A DNA stretch of 64,000 nt from NCBI GenBank assembly GCA_003248655.1, contig QFPM01000003.1, positions 62,001 to 126,000 of the forward strand, in the 5' to 3' direction. Positions 44,234 through 51,921 of the stretch are shown here, in pieces; positions within the stretch are counted from its first letter, which is position 1; each line of letters opens with the position of its first letter. The notes beneath the pieces were generated by a model. The model did no database searches, was not told the DNA's origin, and saw only the letters and a list, made by a program, of their open reading frames with translations. This DNA is from Microbacterium sp. Its GTDB lineage: Bacteria; Actinomycetota; Actinomycetes; Actinomycetales; Microbacteriaceae. A program made the translations under genes and the position numbers.

Positions 44234-44271
44234 GGAAACGCCCCGCCCCGAGTCGGGGGCGGGGCGTTTCC
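44234..44271. terminator. Perfect 16-bp hairpin between convergent genes
   Basis: GGAAACGCCCCGCCCC (44234-44249) pairs with GGGGCGGGGCGTTTCC (44256-44271) around a 6-nt loop. It starts 3 bp after the cyclodeaminase stop and ends 9 bp before the binding-protein stop, so it ends both transcripts. Confidence 0.9.
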
Positions 44272-44280
44272 GGGTCGGGG

Positions 44281-45486
44281 TCACTCCATCGAGATCGACG
44301 TGTCGATGAACTCGTTGGTGTAGAGCGAGGTCGGGTCGATCTCGTCGGCCGCATCCTGCGTGATGCTGCCAGCGGTCACGAGGAACGGCGTGAAGTCGCT
44401 CACGATCGACTCGATGCGGTCGGGGTCGAACTGGCCGAACACGCCCGACGCCTCGTCGTTCGCGACGATGCCGAGCTCCTTCTGGCTCTTGACCGAGAAG
44501 TCCGCGACGCCCTGCGAGTACGTCCAGCCGGTGTTGTACTGCTCGACGAGGTCGAGGATCACGGAGTTGCCGTGCTCGGGCGCGTTCAGGAAGTCGATCT
44601 GCGACTGCTGCATGATCGGGACCAGCTTCTTCAGGCAGTCGGCCTTCTCGGTCACATCGGCCTCACGCACCGCGATCGGCTCGGGGTAGATCGAGTAGCC
44701 GACATCCGAGAGCAGCTGGAAGGCGACGGGCTTGCCCCACTCCGGGATCTCGTTCTCGTAGATGTAGGGCTCGGCGGTGGCGAATCCCTGCTGCAGGATG
44801 GTCGGGTCGGAGACGAAGCGCTGCGGGGTGCCCTCGTAGCTCGTGTCGATCTGCGACTCGGTGATGATGCCCTGCGACAGCAGCAGGTTCGGGATGACAT
44901 CGCCCGAGGTGACGATCGGTGCGCCCTCGGAGGCCGCCTCCTTGATCGTTTCGGCGCCGGGGTGGCTCTCCGGGTCCCACATGAGAATCTGCGGGCTGAA
45001 GGTGAGCTGCGAGGTGACGGCGACGGTGGGCTGGTCCGCGAACGCGACGATCGCGGCGTCGGTGTTGACGGCGCCGATGAGGATGTCGGTGTCGAGGTAC
45101 ATGAGGGCAGGCACCGGCTGGAAGTTGACCGCGGGGCCACCGGAGCGCACCTGGATCTTGACGCCGGTGTCGGTGCCGTTCACGACGAGGGGGCCGGTGA
45201 CGGTCTTCTTGTCGGTGTCGACCGTGTAGCCGTCGCCGACGAGGTTGTACATGGCGCCGTGCTCGGACTCGGGCTGCCAGTCCTGCTGCATGACGACCGT
45301 CTCGGGGCACACCGCCGCGAGGTCGAGCGGTCCGCCTGCCTCTGCGGGGGTGCCCGCCGACGTGCTCGAGGCCTCAGGCTCGGCGCCGCCGGAGCAGGCG
45401 GCGAGGCTGAACGCGGTCGCGGCGATCGCGCCCACGGCGACGCCGCGGACGATCATTCGGCGAGAGAGCGGGATGGGGTGTGACAT
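44281..45486 (-). CDS. ABC transporter substrate-binding lipoprotein (NMT1/THI5-like)
   Basis: 401 residues. Signal peptide with lipobox SLAAC (Cys 31), so it is a membrane-tethered binding protein. The periplasmic-binding type II pattern is visible in VQVRSGGPAV-like and ALMYLDTDILIGAVNTDAAI, and VTSGDVIPNLLLSQGI, as in binding proteins for thiamine precursors, sulfonates and nitrate-like anions. The ligand cannot be named. A good Shine-Dalgarno AGGAGG precedes the ATG at 45486. It is the last gene of the amidohydrolase-ATPase-permease-SBP operon. Confidence 0.85.
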   Translation of the reverse strand: MSHPIPLSRRMIVRGVAVGAIAATAFSLAACSGGAEPEASSTSAGTPAEAGGPLDLAAVCPETVVMQQDWQPESEHGAMYNLVGDGYTVDTDKKTVTGPLVVNGTDTGVKIQVRSGGPAVNFQPVPALMYLDTDILIGAVNTDAAIVAFADQPTVAVTSQLTFSPQILMWDPESHPGAETIKEAASEGAPIVTSGDVIPNLLLSQGIITESQIDTSYEGTPQRFVSDPTILQQGFATAEPYIYENEIPEWGKPVAFQLLSDVGYSIYPEPIAVREADVTEKADCLKKLVPIMQQSQIDFLNAPEHGNSVILDLVEQYNTGWTYSQGVADFSVKSQKELGIVANDEASGVFGQFDPDRIESIVSDFTPFLVTAGSITQDAADEIDPTSLYTNEFIDTSISME

Positions 45487-45542
45487 GGATCCTCCTGTGA
45501 TGGGTGCTCGGGTGCGGCGGAGAGGTGCAGGACTGGGGCGGA

Positions 45543-46451
45543 TCAGCGCGTTGCGGTGCCGAACAGGCGGCCCACGACGATCCGATCGAGCGCGGCGAAG
45601 ATCGAGAAGACGATGACGCCGAACAGCGCGGTGAAGATGATGGCGAGGAACAGCGGCTCCATGTTCAGGCGCAGCGTGTAGGTGCGCAGGAGCCCGCCGA
45701 TGCCCTGGCTGCCCTGCTGGAAGAAGAAGTCGCCGACGATCGCACCGATGACCGCGAGACCGGCGGCCTGGCGCAGGCCCGTGAAGATCGACGGGATCGC
45801 CGCGGGGAGCATGAGCTTCGTCAGCCGCTGCCACTTCGTCGCCTTCTGCAGCGTGAACAGGTCGTGCGCGGCGGGAGTGGCGGACAGGAGCCCGAACAGG
45901 GTGTTCGAGATCATCGGGAACACCGCGATGATGACGCACACCACGATGCGCGCGGGCATCCCGTATCCCATCCAGATGCCGATGAGCGGCGTGAGGGCGA
46001 GGATCGGGATCGTCTGCAGGATGACGGCGTACGGGTAGAGGATCTTCTCGGCGAGGTTCCACTGCGACATCACGATCGCCCAGCCCATGCCGATCGCAAC
46101 GGCGATCACGAGTCCGATGAGGGCGACCGTGATCGTCTGGCCGAGGGCGGCGAGCATCGGCCCGATGATCTTCGGGTTTCCGAGGGTCTCGGCCAGCACC
46201 TGGTGCGGCGGCGGGAGCAGGAACCGGCGACTTTCGCTCAGGAGCAGGTACGACACGGCGTACCAGATCGCGATGATGCCGGCGAGCGCGGCGACGATCG
46301 GCATGGCGCGATCCCACGCGGCGCGGGCGATCGCAGCAGGGCTCTTGCGTCGCGAGACGGCGCGGGCCGTCGCCGTCTGTGTCGGCGAGCCCGCGTCGGT
46401 GGGCGTCTCGGTCAGGGCCGCGGGGGCCTTCAGGGCGAGGTTCTGGCTCAC
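45543..46451 (-). CDS. ABC transporter permease (SsuC/ThiX-like)
   Basis: 302 residues with about six membrane segments after a Lys/Arg-rich N terminus. The cytoplasmic coupling-helix motif is seen as LFTLQKATKWQRLTKLMLPAAIPSIFTGLRQAAG, the EAA loop of this permease class. It works with the ATPase and binding protein of this operon. The ATG at 46451 overlaps the ATPase stop (ATGA). Confidence 0.9.
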   Translation of the reverse strand: MSQNLALKAPAALTETPTDAGSPTQTATARAVSRRKSPAAIARAAWDRAMPIVAALAGIIAIWYAVSYLLLSESRRFLLPPPHQVLAETLGNPKIIGPMLAALGQTITVALIGLVIAVAIGMGWAIVMSQWNLAEKILYPYAVILQTIPILALTPLIGIWMGYGMPARIVVCVIIAVFPMISNTLFGLLSATPAAHDLFTLQKATKWQRLTKLMLPAAIPSIFTGLRQAAGLAVIGAIVGDFFFQQGSQGIGGLLRTYTLRLNMEPLFLAIIFTALFGVIVFSIFAALDRIVVGRLFGTATR

Positions 46452-47224
46452 GAGTGCGCCTCCAATGCGTGGGAGAGGTGTCCGACGATGCGACCGAACT
46501 CCGGTTCGTAGCGCAGTTCGGGCGATCTCGGGTAGGACCAGGGGAGCTCGATGTCGTCGACGATGCGGCCGGGGCGGCCGCTCATGACCAGCACGCGGCT
46601 GGAAAGGTAGACGGCCTCGGAGATCGAGTGCGTGATGAACATCGCGGCGAAACCCTTGAGGACGAACAGGCGCTGGAGCTCGGTCTGCATCTTGAGCCGA
46701 GTGATCTCATCGAGCGCGCCGAACGGCTCGTCGAACAGCGCGAGCTGCGGTTCGGCGACGAGCGCGCGCGCGATCGACACGCGCATGCGCATGCCGCCCG
46801 AGAGGGCGCGTGGATGCTGGTGCTCGAAACCCTTCAGGCCGACGAGCTCGAGGGTCTCGGCGGCGTGCCGGCGACGCTCGGCCTTCGGAACGCCGGCGAG
46901 CTCTCCGACGAGTTCGACGTTGCGCTGCGCGGAGCGCCACTCGAGGAGCGTCGCCTCTTGGAAGACGAAGCTCGTCGTCGCGGCGTTCACCGCGATCTCG
47001 CCCTCGGTGGCGTCGTCGAGGCCCGCCGCGAGGCGCAGCAGCGTCGACTTGCCGCACCCGGAGGGGCCGACGACCGAGACGAACTCGCCCGGGCGGACAT
47101 CGATCGACACCTCCTCGAGGGCGCGTGTGCCGGTGTCGAACACCTTGGCGACGTCCCGGAACGAGAGGGTCGGGCCGGATGCCGGGTCAATGACGGTGGG
47201 CTGTGTCGCGGTGGCGATGCTCAT
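46448..47224 (-). CDS. ABC transporter ATP-binding protein (SsuB/ThiZ-like)
   Basis: 258 residues. Walker A GPSGCGKST (near residue 51), Q-loop VFQEATLLEW, signature LSGGMRMRVSIARAL and Walker B LALFDEPFGALDE are all intact. It powers uptake through the permease downstream. The ATG at 47224 overlaps the amidohydrolase stop (ATGA), showing that the amidohydrolase and transporter are one operon. Confidence 0.92.
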   Translation of the reverse strand: MSIATATQPTVIDPASGPTLSFRDVAKVFDTGTRALEEVSIDVRPGEFVSVVGPSGCGKSTLLRLAAGLDDATEGEIAVNAATTSFVFQEATLLEWRSAQRNVELVGELAGVPKAERRRHAAETLELVGLKGFEHQHPRALSGGMRMRVSIARALVAEPQLALFDEPFGALDEITRLKMQTELQRLFVLKGFAAMFITHSISEAVYLSSRVLVMSGRPGRIVDDIELPWSYPRSPELRYEPEFGRIVGHLSHALEAHS

Positions 47225-48513
47225 AGCAGGGCTCCCTCGGAGGTACGGGCGGACGCGGGCGGACGCGGAGACGAACGCACGGGCTGGAGGTCGAGGACGC
47301 TCGAGGTCACGCGGCGGCGGACGGCGATCACACGGCCGCCCCGGATGACGATGCGGTCGGGGGCGCGCTCGGCGAGGGCCTCGGCGGTGTGCGCGGCGCG
47401 GACGAGCACGATGTCGGCGACGTCGCCGACCCGTCCGCGCGCCGGCGAGAGCCCGAAGGCGGCGCGGCCGCCGGTGGAGGCGACCTGCCACGCCTCGTCG
47501 GGGCTCAGGTGGCCCGCGGTGACGAGCTCGGACGCGACATCCACCATGTCGGCGTTGCCAAGGGGGTTGAACGGGTCCTGCACGTTGTCGCCGCCGGCGG
47601 CGAGCACGACGCCCGCCGCGAGGATCTCGCGCAGCGGCGGGATGCCGCGGGGTGTCGCGACCGGGTGCTCCCACCCCTGCAGATACAGGTTCGTGAGCGG
47701 GTTGGTGATGATCGAGATGCCGGCCTCGCGGACCGCCTCGAGGGTGCGGGCGCGGGTGCCGGCATCCTGCGTCGACAGGCTCACGCAGTGACCCGCCGAA
47801 CGGATGACGCCGGCCGGCCAGCGGCGTGTGCGCGCGGCGAACTCGGCGAGTCCCTGCGAGGCGGGGTCGAGCGTCTCGTCAGTGTGCAGGTCGATGCCGA
47901 GGCCGAACTCCTCGGCGAACGCGACCGCGCGCTCGAGGTCGGCCGTCGGGTCGTCGGCGAGGTGCGGAAAGCCGCCGACGAGGTCGATGCCGAGCGGCAC
48001 GGCGGCGCGCCCGAGGTCGTCGGGGCCGTCGGAGGGGCCGGGACTCGCGACGACCTGCACGTCGACGATCCCGGCGAACTCGTCTCGCAGCTCGATGAGC
48101 GCGCGGACGCCGCGGAGCGGGTCGTCTCCGACGTGGTAGTTCGTGTGCGAGCGCACCGCGGTGACGCCAGCGTGTAGCGCCGCGACGAGGTGGCGGCGCG
48201 CGCCCGCCTTGATCGCCTCGTACGTGTGGCTTTCGCCGTGGTCGATCCAGCAGGCGATGGCATCCTCGAGGGATCCTTCGGGCTGGCCGAACGCCGTCCA
48301 GGTGTAGCCCTTGTCGAGGTGCGCGTGGAGATCGGCGAGGGGCGGGAGCGCGAGCCAGCCCGTCGCGTCGACCGTCTGCGCGTCCGCATCCGCGTCCTGA
48401 GCGGCGACGACGAGGCCGCCGGCGAACGCGAGCTCGTCCGAGACGTCGGCGGTCGGCGTGAGGCCGGTCAGGAGCCCGATGTGCTGGCCCGGCTCGAGGA
48501 GTTCGGCGTCGAT
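47221..48513 (-). CDS. Cytosine-deaminase-like amidohydrolase without a standard start codon
   Basis: About 430 residues. Metal ligands are complete: DLHAHLDKG (His-x-His), DLHTDETLD (third His with Glu), GHCVSLSTQDAG (fourth His) and GGDNVQDPFNPLG (Asp). The HLDK and DNVQDPF motifs are typical of the cytosine deaminase group. The frame is open from 48630, but contains no ATG, GTG or TTG before a GTG at 48156, deep inside the metal domain. A Shine-Dalgarno GAGGAG sits 6 nt before an ATC codon at 48513, which is the position expected for the N terminus. The true start is uncertain. Confidence 0.75.
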   Translation of the reverse strand: MDAELLEPGQHIGLLTGLTPTADVSDELAFAGGLVVAAQDADADAQTVDATGWLALPPLADLHAHLDKGYTWTAFGQPEGSLEDAIACWIDHGESHTYEAIKAGARRHLVAALHAGVTAVRSHTNYHVGDDPLRGVRALIELRDEFAGIVDVQVVASPGPSDGPDDLGRAAVPLGIDLVGGFPHLADDPTADLERAVAFAEEFGLGIDLHTDETLDPASQGLAEFAARTRRWPAGVIRSAGHCVSLSTQDAGTRARTLEAVREAGISIITNPLTNLYLQGWEHPVATPRGIPPLREILAAGVVLAAGGDNVQDPFNPLGNADMVDVASELVTAGHLSPDEAWQVASTGGRAAFGLSPARGRVGDVADIVLVRAAHTAEALAERAPDRIVIRGGRVIAVRRRVTSSVLDLQPVRSSPRPPASARTSEGALL

Positions 48514-48550
48514 CTCGTTCTCCTCACTCGTCGGTATTGCGATACGGGTT

Positions 48551-48567
48551 TGTTGGTATGACCAACA
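48551..48567. promoter_or_regulatory. Palindromic operator TGTTGG-N5-CCAACA (site 2)
   Basis: The site reads TGTTGGTATGACCAACA and shares both 6-nt half-sites and spacing with 43500-43516. It lies between the divergent amidohydrolase-transporter operon and the VanB-type reductase gene, so one regulator could control both. GntR type is likely from the pattern. Confidence 0.65.
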
Positions 48568-48707
48568 TCGGGTGAAGATCAGTAAACGCCCGGTGTGTTT
48601 CCTCGCAGGCCTGCCGGGATTGCGGCCGTGTTAAATCCGCGCGAAGAGTGCGGCCGGTCGCCGCAGACGTGTGCGCGAGCCGCGAACGAGTGGGGAGAGT
48701 GGGACTC

Positions 48708-49697
48708 ATGAGCTACTTCAGTGATGTCGAGCGCGACCTCGTGGTCGCCGCGCGCACCGACCTCGCAGACGGTGTCGTGGCCCTCGATCTGGTCTCGCAC
48801 AACGGCCGCGACCTGCCGGCCTGGATGCCGGGGTCGCACGTCGATCTCGTCCTCGCCGACGGCCGACGGCCGGGCACGGAGCGCGTCGAGCGGCAGTATT
48901 CGCTGTGCGGCGACGCCGCGGATCGGTCGACGTGGCGGGTCGCGGTGCTCCGTGAGGATGCCGGGCGCGGCGGCTCGGTGCGCGTGCACGACGAGGTCGA
49001 GGTCGGGCAGCGCCTGCGCGTGCGGGGGCCGCGCAACCATTTCGCGTACGAGCCGGTGCCGGGGGCGGATCATCGCTTCGTCGCGGGCGGCATCGGGATC
49101 ACGCCGATCCTGTCGATGGTGCGCGCGGCCGCGGCATCCGGAGTGGAGTGGTCGCTCGATTACGCGGGACGATCGCGGACGACCATGGCGTTCCTGGGCG
49201 ACGTGCTCGCGCTGCCGGGGGCGCAGGAGCGGGTGCGTGTGCACGCCGCGGATGAGGGCGACCGGTTCGACGTCGCAGCCTTCGCCGAGGCGTCCTCGGG
49301 GGCGGCCGTCTACGCGTGCGGCCCTGCCCGCCTGATCGCCGCGCTCGAGGATGCCTTCGGCGAAAGTGGGGCGCTCCACGTCGAGCGGTTCGAGGCGATC
49401 GAGTTCGGCGAGCCGGTGTGGCCGGGCGAGTTCGAGGTCGAGCTCGCGATGTCGGGCGATGTCGTCACGGTCGCGCCCGGGCAGTCGGTGCTCGAGGCGA
49501 TCGAAGAGCAGGCGCCCGAGGCGATGGTGCTCTCGAGCTGCCGCCGCGGAACGTGCGGAACGTGCGAGGTCCCGGTGCTGGAGGGCGAGATCGAGCATCG
49601 TGACTCGATCCTCACCCCGTTCGAGCGGGAGCAGAGCACCGTCATGATGGCGTGCGTCTCGCGCGCCGCGTGCGCGCGGATCGTGCTCGACATCTGA
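48708..49697 (+). CDS. PDR/VanB-family ferredoxin-dependent oxidoreductase
   Basis: 329 residues: an FMN/NAD-binding reductase (RQYSLCG and GGIGITPILSMV, about residues 79 and 130) with a C-terminal plant-type [2Fe-2S] ferredoxin domain, whose cysteines are seen in SSCRRGTCGTC and in VMMACVSRA. This type feeds electrons to Rieske oxygenases that demethylate or hydroxylate aromatic or N-methyl compounds. No oxygenase is in the window. The ATG at 48708 follows GGGGAGAG; the longer frame upstream lies in the intergenic region. Confidence 0.9.
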   Translation: MSYFSDVERDLVVAARTDLADGVVALDLVSHNGRDLPAWMPGSHVDLVLADGRRPGTERVERQYSLCGDAADRSTWRVAVLREDAGRGGSVRVHDEVEVGQRLRVRGPRNHFAYEPVPGADHRFVAGGIGITPILSMVRAAAASGVEWSLDYAGRSRTTMAFLGDVLALPGAQERVRVHAADEGDRFDVAAFAEASSGAAVYACGPARLIAALEDAFGESGALHVERFEAIEFGEPVWPGEFEVELAMSGDVVTVAPGQSVLEAIEEQAPEAMVLSSCRRGTCGTCEVPVLEGEIEHRDSILTPFEREQSTVMMACVSRAACARIVLDI

Positions 49698-49729
49698 GCC
49701 TGCCCGGCATCCGTCCGGGCGTCAGCGGG

Positions 49730-51064
49730 TCAGCGGCCGACGCGTGCGCGCAGGGCGCTCACGAGGGCGGGCTCGTCGCCCGTGACGAGGCGGTAGTCGC
49801 GCACGACGACGCGGCCGGCGACGACGACGTGGCGGGGGCGCCTCCCCGGGTTCGCCCAGAGGAGCCCCGCGACGGGGTCGGCGACGCCGGCATCCGCGAC
49901 CCCGGAGACGTCCCAGACGCACGCGTCGCCCAGAGCGCCCGGCGTGAGGATGCCGAGGTCGCTGCGGCCGAGGCCGGCACCCCCCGCCGAGGTCGCCATC
50001 GTGAGCACGTCACGCGCGGCGAGGGACTGCCCCACGAGACCCGACACCTGCATCGCGAGGCGCGCGTCGGCCAGCAGATGCCCCGCGTCGTTCGATCCGC
50101 CGCCCGAGGTGCCGAGGCCCACCGCGATCCCCGCCTCGCGCAGCCGCCGGACGGGGGCGATGCCCCAGCCCATCGGTACGTCGCAGCCGGGCGCGTGCGT
50201 CGCGGTGATCCCCGCCGCGGCGAGCCGGGCGATCTCGTCGCCGGTGACATCGCACAGGTGCGCGATCGTGACGCCGGGCTCCAGCCACCCCCACTCCTCG
50301 AGGAGGTCGAGGGGGCGCCGACCGTAGCGGTCGAGTGCGATCTCGGTGTCGACCTGCTCGTTCGCCTGGGTGCGGCGGCGCAGGCCATGCGCGCGGGCGA
50401 CCTCGCCGAGGGCGCGGAACGTCTCTTCGCTGTCGGAGTGCACGCCCGCCGGCCCCACCGCGAGCTGCAGCATGCCGCCCGGGGTGATGCCACCGGTGTG
50501 GCCGGCGGCCAGCAGGTCGCGGGCGATCGCGTCGGCGCTCGCCGCGGCCGCCTCGGGGGCATCGCGGGCGGAGCCCCGCACGAAGACGAGGCGCGCGCCG
50601 AGGGCAGCGGCGGCCTCCGCGATCGCGCGGGCGATCGCCACGGTGTCGCCGACGGGGTCGGCGGACGCCGCCGGATCGGGCCAGTTGAGCTGGTGATCGG
50701 CGACGGTCGTCACGCCGCACAGCAGCGATTCGGCGAGGCCGACGGATGCCGTCGCGGCGACCAGCGACGCGTCGATTCTCGCGGCGGCGTAGGCGGCGGC
50801 CATCGCGGGGAGCCACTCGCGCATCGGCACCCCACGCGTTCCGGGGAGGGTGCGAAAGCCCGATTGCAGGAGGTGGTGGTGCGCGTTGACGAGCCCCGGC
50901 GTGACGATCGCGCCCTCGGCATCCAGCACCTCGTCTGCGGTTTCGGGGGATGCCGTGGGGGTGACTCTGCCGTCGGCTCCGATCGTGAGGTCGCCGGTGC
51001 GGTCGCGGATCTCGTCATCGAAGCGCTCGACGATGAGGGCGGCGTTCGCGATCGTCAGCGTCAT
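49730..51064 (-). CDS. Amidohydrolase (8-oxoguanine-deaminase-like) missing two metal ligands
   Basis: 444 residues. It follows the atrazine-chlorohydrolase/8-oxoguanine deaminase pattern: NAHHHLLQSGFRTLPGTRG with His-x-His near residue 62, and IAHLCDVTGDEIARLAAAG with the fourth His. The usual third ligand in T-H-L-A-E reads TQANEQ (His to Gln), and the metal Asp in G-L-G-T-D-G reads GLGTSGGGSND (Asp to Ser). It may be inactive as a hydrolase or use a different chemistry. Convergent with the VanB-type gene, 33 bp apart. Confidence 0.82.
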   Translation of the reverse strand: MTLTIANAALIVERFDDEIRDRTGDLTIGADGRVTPTASPETADEVLDAEGAIVTPGLVNAHHHLLQSGFRTLPGTRGVPMREWLPAMAAAYAAARIDASLVAATASVGLAESLLCGVTTVADHQLNWPDPAASADPVGDTVAIARAIAEAAAALGARLVFVRGSARDAPEAAAASADAIARDLLAAGHTGGITPGGMLQLAVGPAGVHSDSEETFRALGEVARAHGLRRRTQANEQVDTEIALDRYGRRPLDLLEEWGWLEPGVTIAHLCDVTGDEIARLAAAGITATHAPGCDVPMGWGIAPVRRLREAGIAVGLGTSGGGSNDAGHLLADARLAMQVSGLVGQSLAARDVLTMATSAGGAGLGRSDLGILTPGALGDACVWDVSGVADAGVADPVAGLLWANPGRRPRHVVVAGRVVVRDYRLVTGDEPALVSALRARVGR

Positions 51065-51151
51065 GCGTCCGTCCTACCATCCGCATGTTTCCTGCGCGTG
51101 GCAGGCGATGTCGGAACCCGTCTTTATCTTCGGATCATCCGGTAGATCAAC

Positions 51152-51167
51152 TAGAACAAAAGTTCTA
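51152..51167. promoter_or_regulatory. SOS box (LexA operator) of the mutasome genes
   Basis: TAGAACAAAAGTTCTA is a perfect 16-bp palindrome with the GAAC-N4-GTTC core of the actinobacterial LexA site. It overlaps TACACT (51166-51171), the -10 of the imuA' gene, so LexA would block the promoter directly. Confidence 0.85.
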
Positions 51168-51177
51168 CACTGTCGAG

Positions 51178-51882
51178 ATGAGGTCGATCATGGGGAACGT
51201 GGCTGCCGCGGATGTCGCGGACACGGTGAGCACCCTGCGCGCGCAACTCGAGCGGCTGCAGGGGCGCACGATCGACGCGCCCGTGCTGCCCGTGCCGACC
51301 GCTCTTGCCGCGCTGCTGCCCGGCGGGGGGCTGCGCCCCGGAGCATCGTACTCGTTGGGGCGATCGGCGTCGCTGCTGTTCGCCCTGTTCGCCCGCCCGT
51401 CGCAAGACGGGGCGTGGTGCGCGGCCGTCGGCATCCCGCACCTCGGCGCCGAGGCGGCACGGGCGGCGGGGGTCGACCTGTCGCGGCTCGTGCTGGTGCC
51501 CGATCCGGGCGAGCGCTGGCTCGCCGTGACGGCGGCGATCGCCGATGTGCTCCCGGTCGTCGCGGTGCGGCCGCCGGCGCGGGCAAAAGATGCCGACGTC
51601 GCACGTCTCGCGGCTCGCATGCGCGAGCGCGAGGCGGTGCTCCTCGTGCAGGGGCCGTGGCCGCAGACCGAGGCGATGATCGACATCGGCGACCCGGCGT
51701 GGTCGGGGCTCGGCGAGGGCTGGGGGCTGCTCGAGGGGCGCGAGCTGACCGTCACGGTCACGAGCCGACGCTTTCCCGCGCCGCGGACCGGTCGCGTGCT
51801 GCTGCCCGATGCCGAGGGGCGGATCGCGGAGTGTCGCGGGATGCCCGGGGTCTCGGCCGAGCCGCTGCGGGCGGTCGGGTGA
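51178..51882 (+). CDS. ImuA'-like mutasome accessory protein
   Basis: 234 residues. The sequence is a degenerate RecA-like protein (LAALLPGGGLRPGASYSLGRSASLLFALFA, about residues 42-71) without a clear Walker A. Its identity rests mainly on its place ahead of imuB and dnaE2, where actinobacteria carry imuA'. It bridges the mutasome proteins during translesion synthesis. The ATG at 51178 is 6 nt after the -10, so the transcript should be leaderless. A second ATG follows at 51190. imuB starts 39 bp downstream. Confidence 0.8.
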   Translation: MRSIMGNVAAADVADTVSTLRAQLERLQGRTIDAPVLPVPTALAALLPGGGLRPGASYSLGRSASLLFALFARPSQDGAWCAAVGIPHLGAEAARAAGVDLSRLVLVPDPGERWLAVTAAIADVLPVVAVRPPARAKDADVARLAARMREREAVLLVQGPWPQTEAMIDIGDPAWSGLGEGWGLLEGRELTVTVTSRRFPAPRTGRVLLPDAEGRIAECRGMPGVSAEPLRAVG

Positions 51883-51921
51883 TGGGGGGTCAGGTGATGG
51901 CGGTTCTGATGGCGGTTCCCG

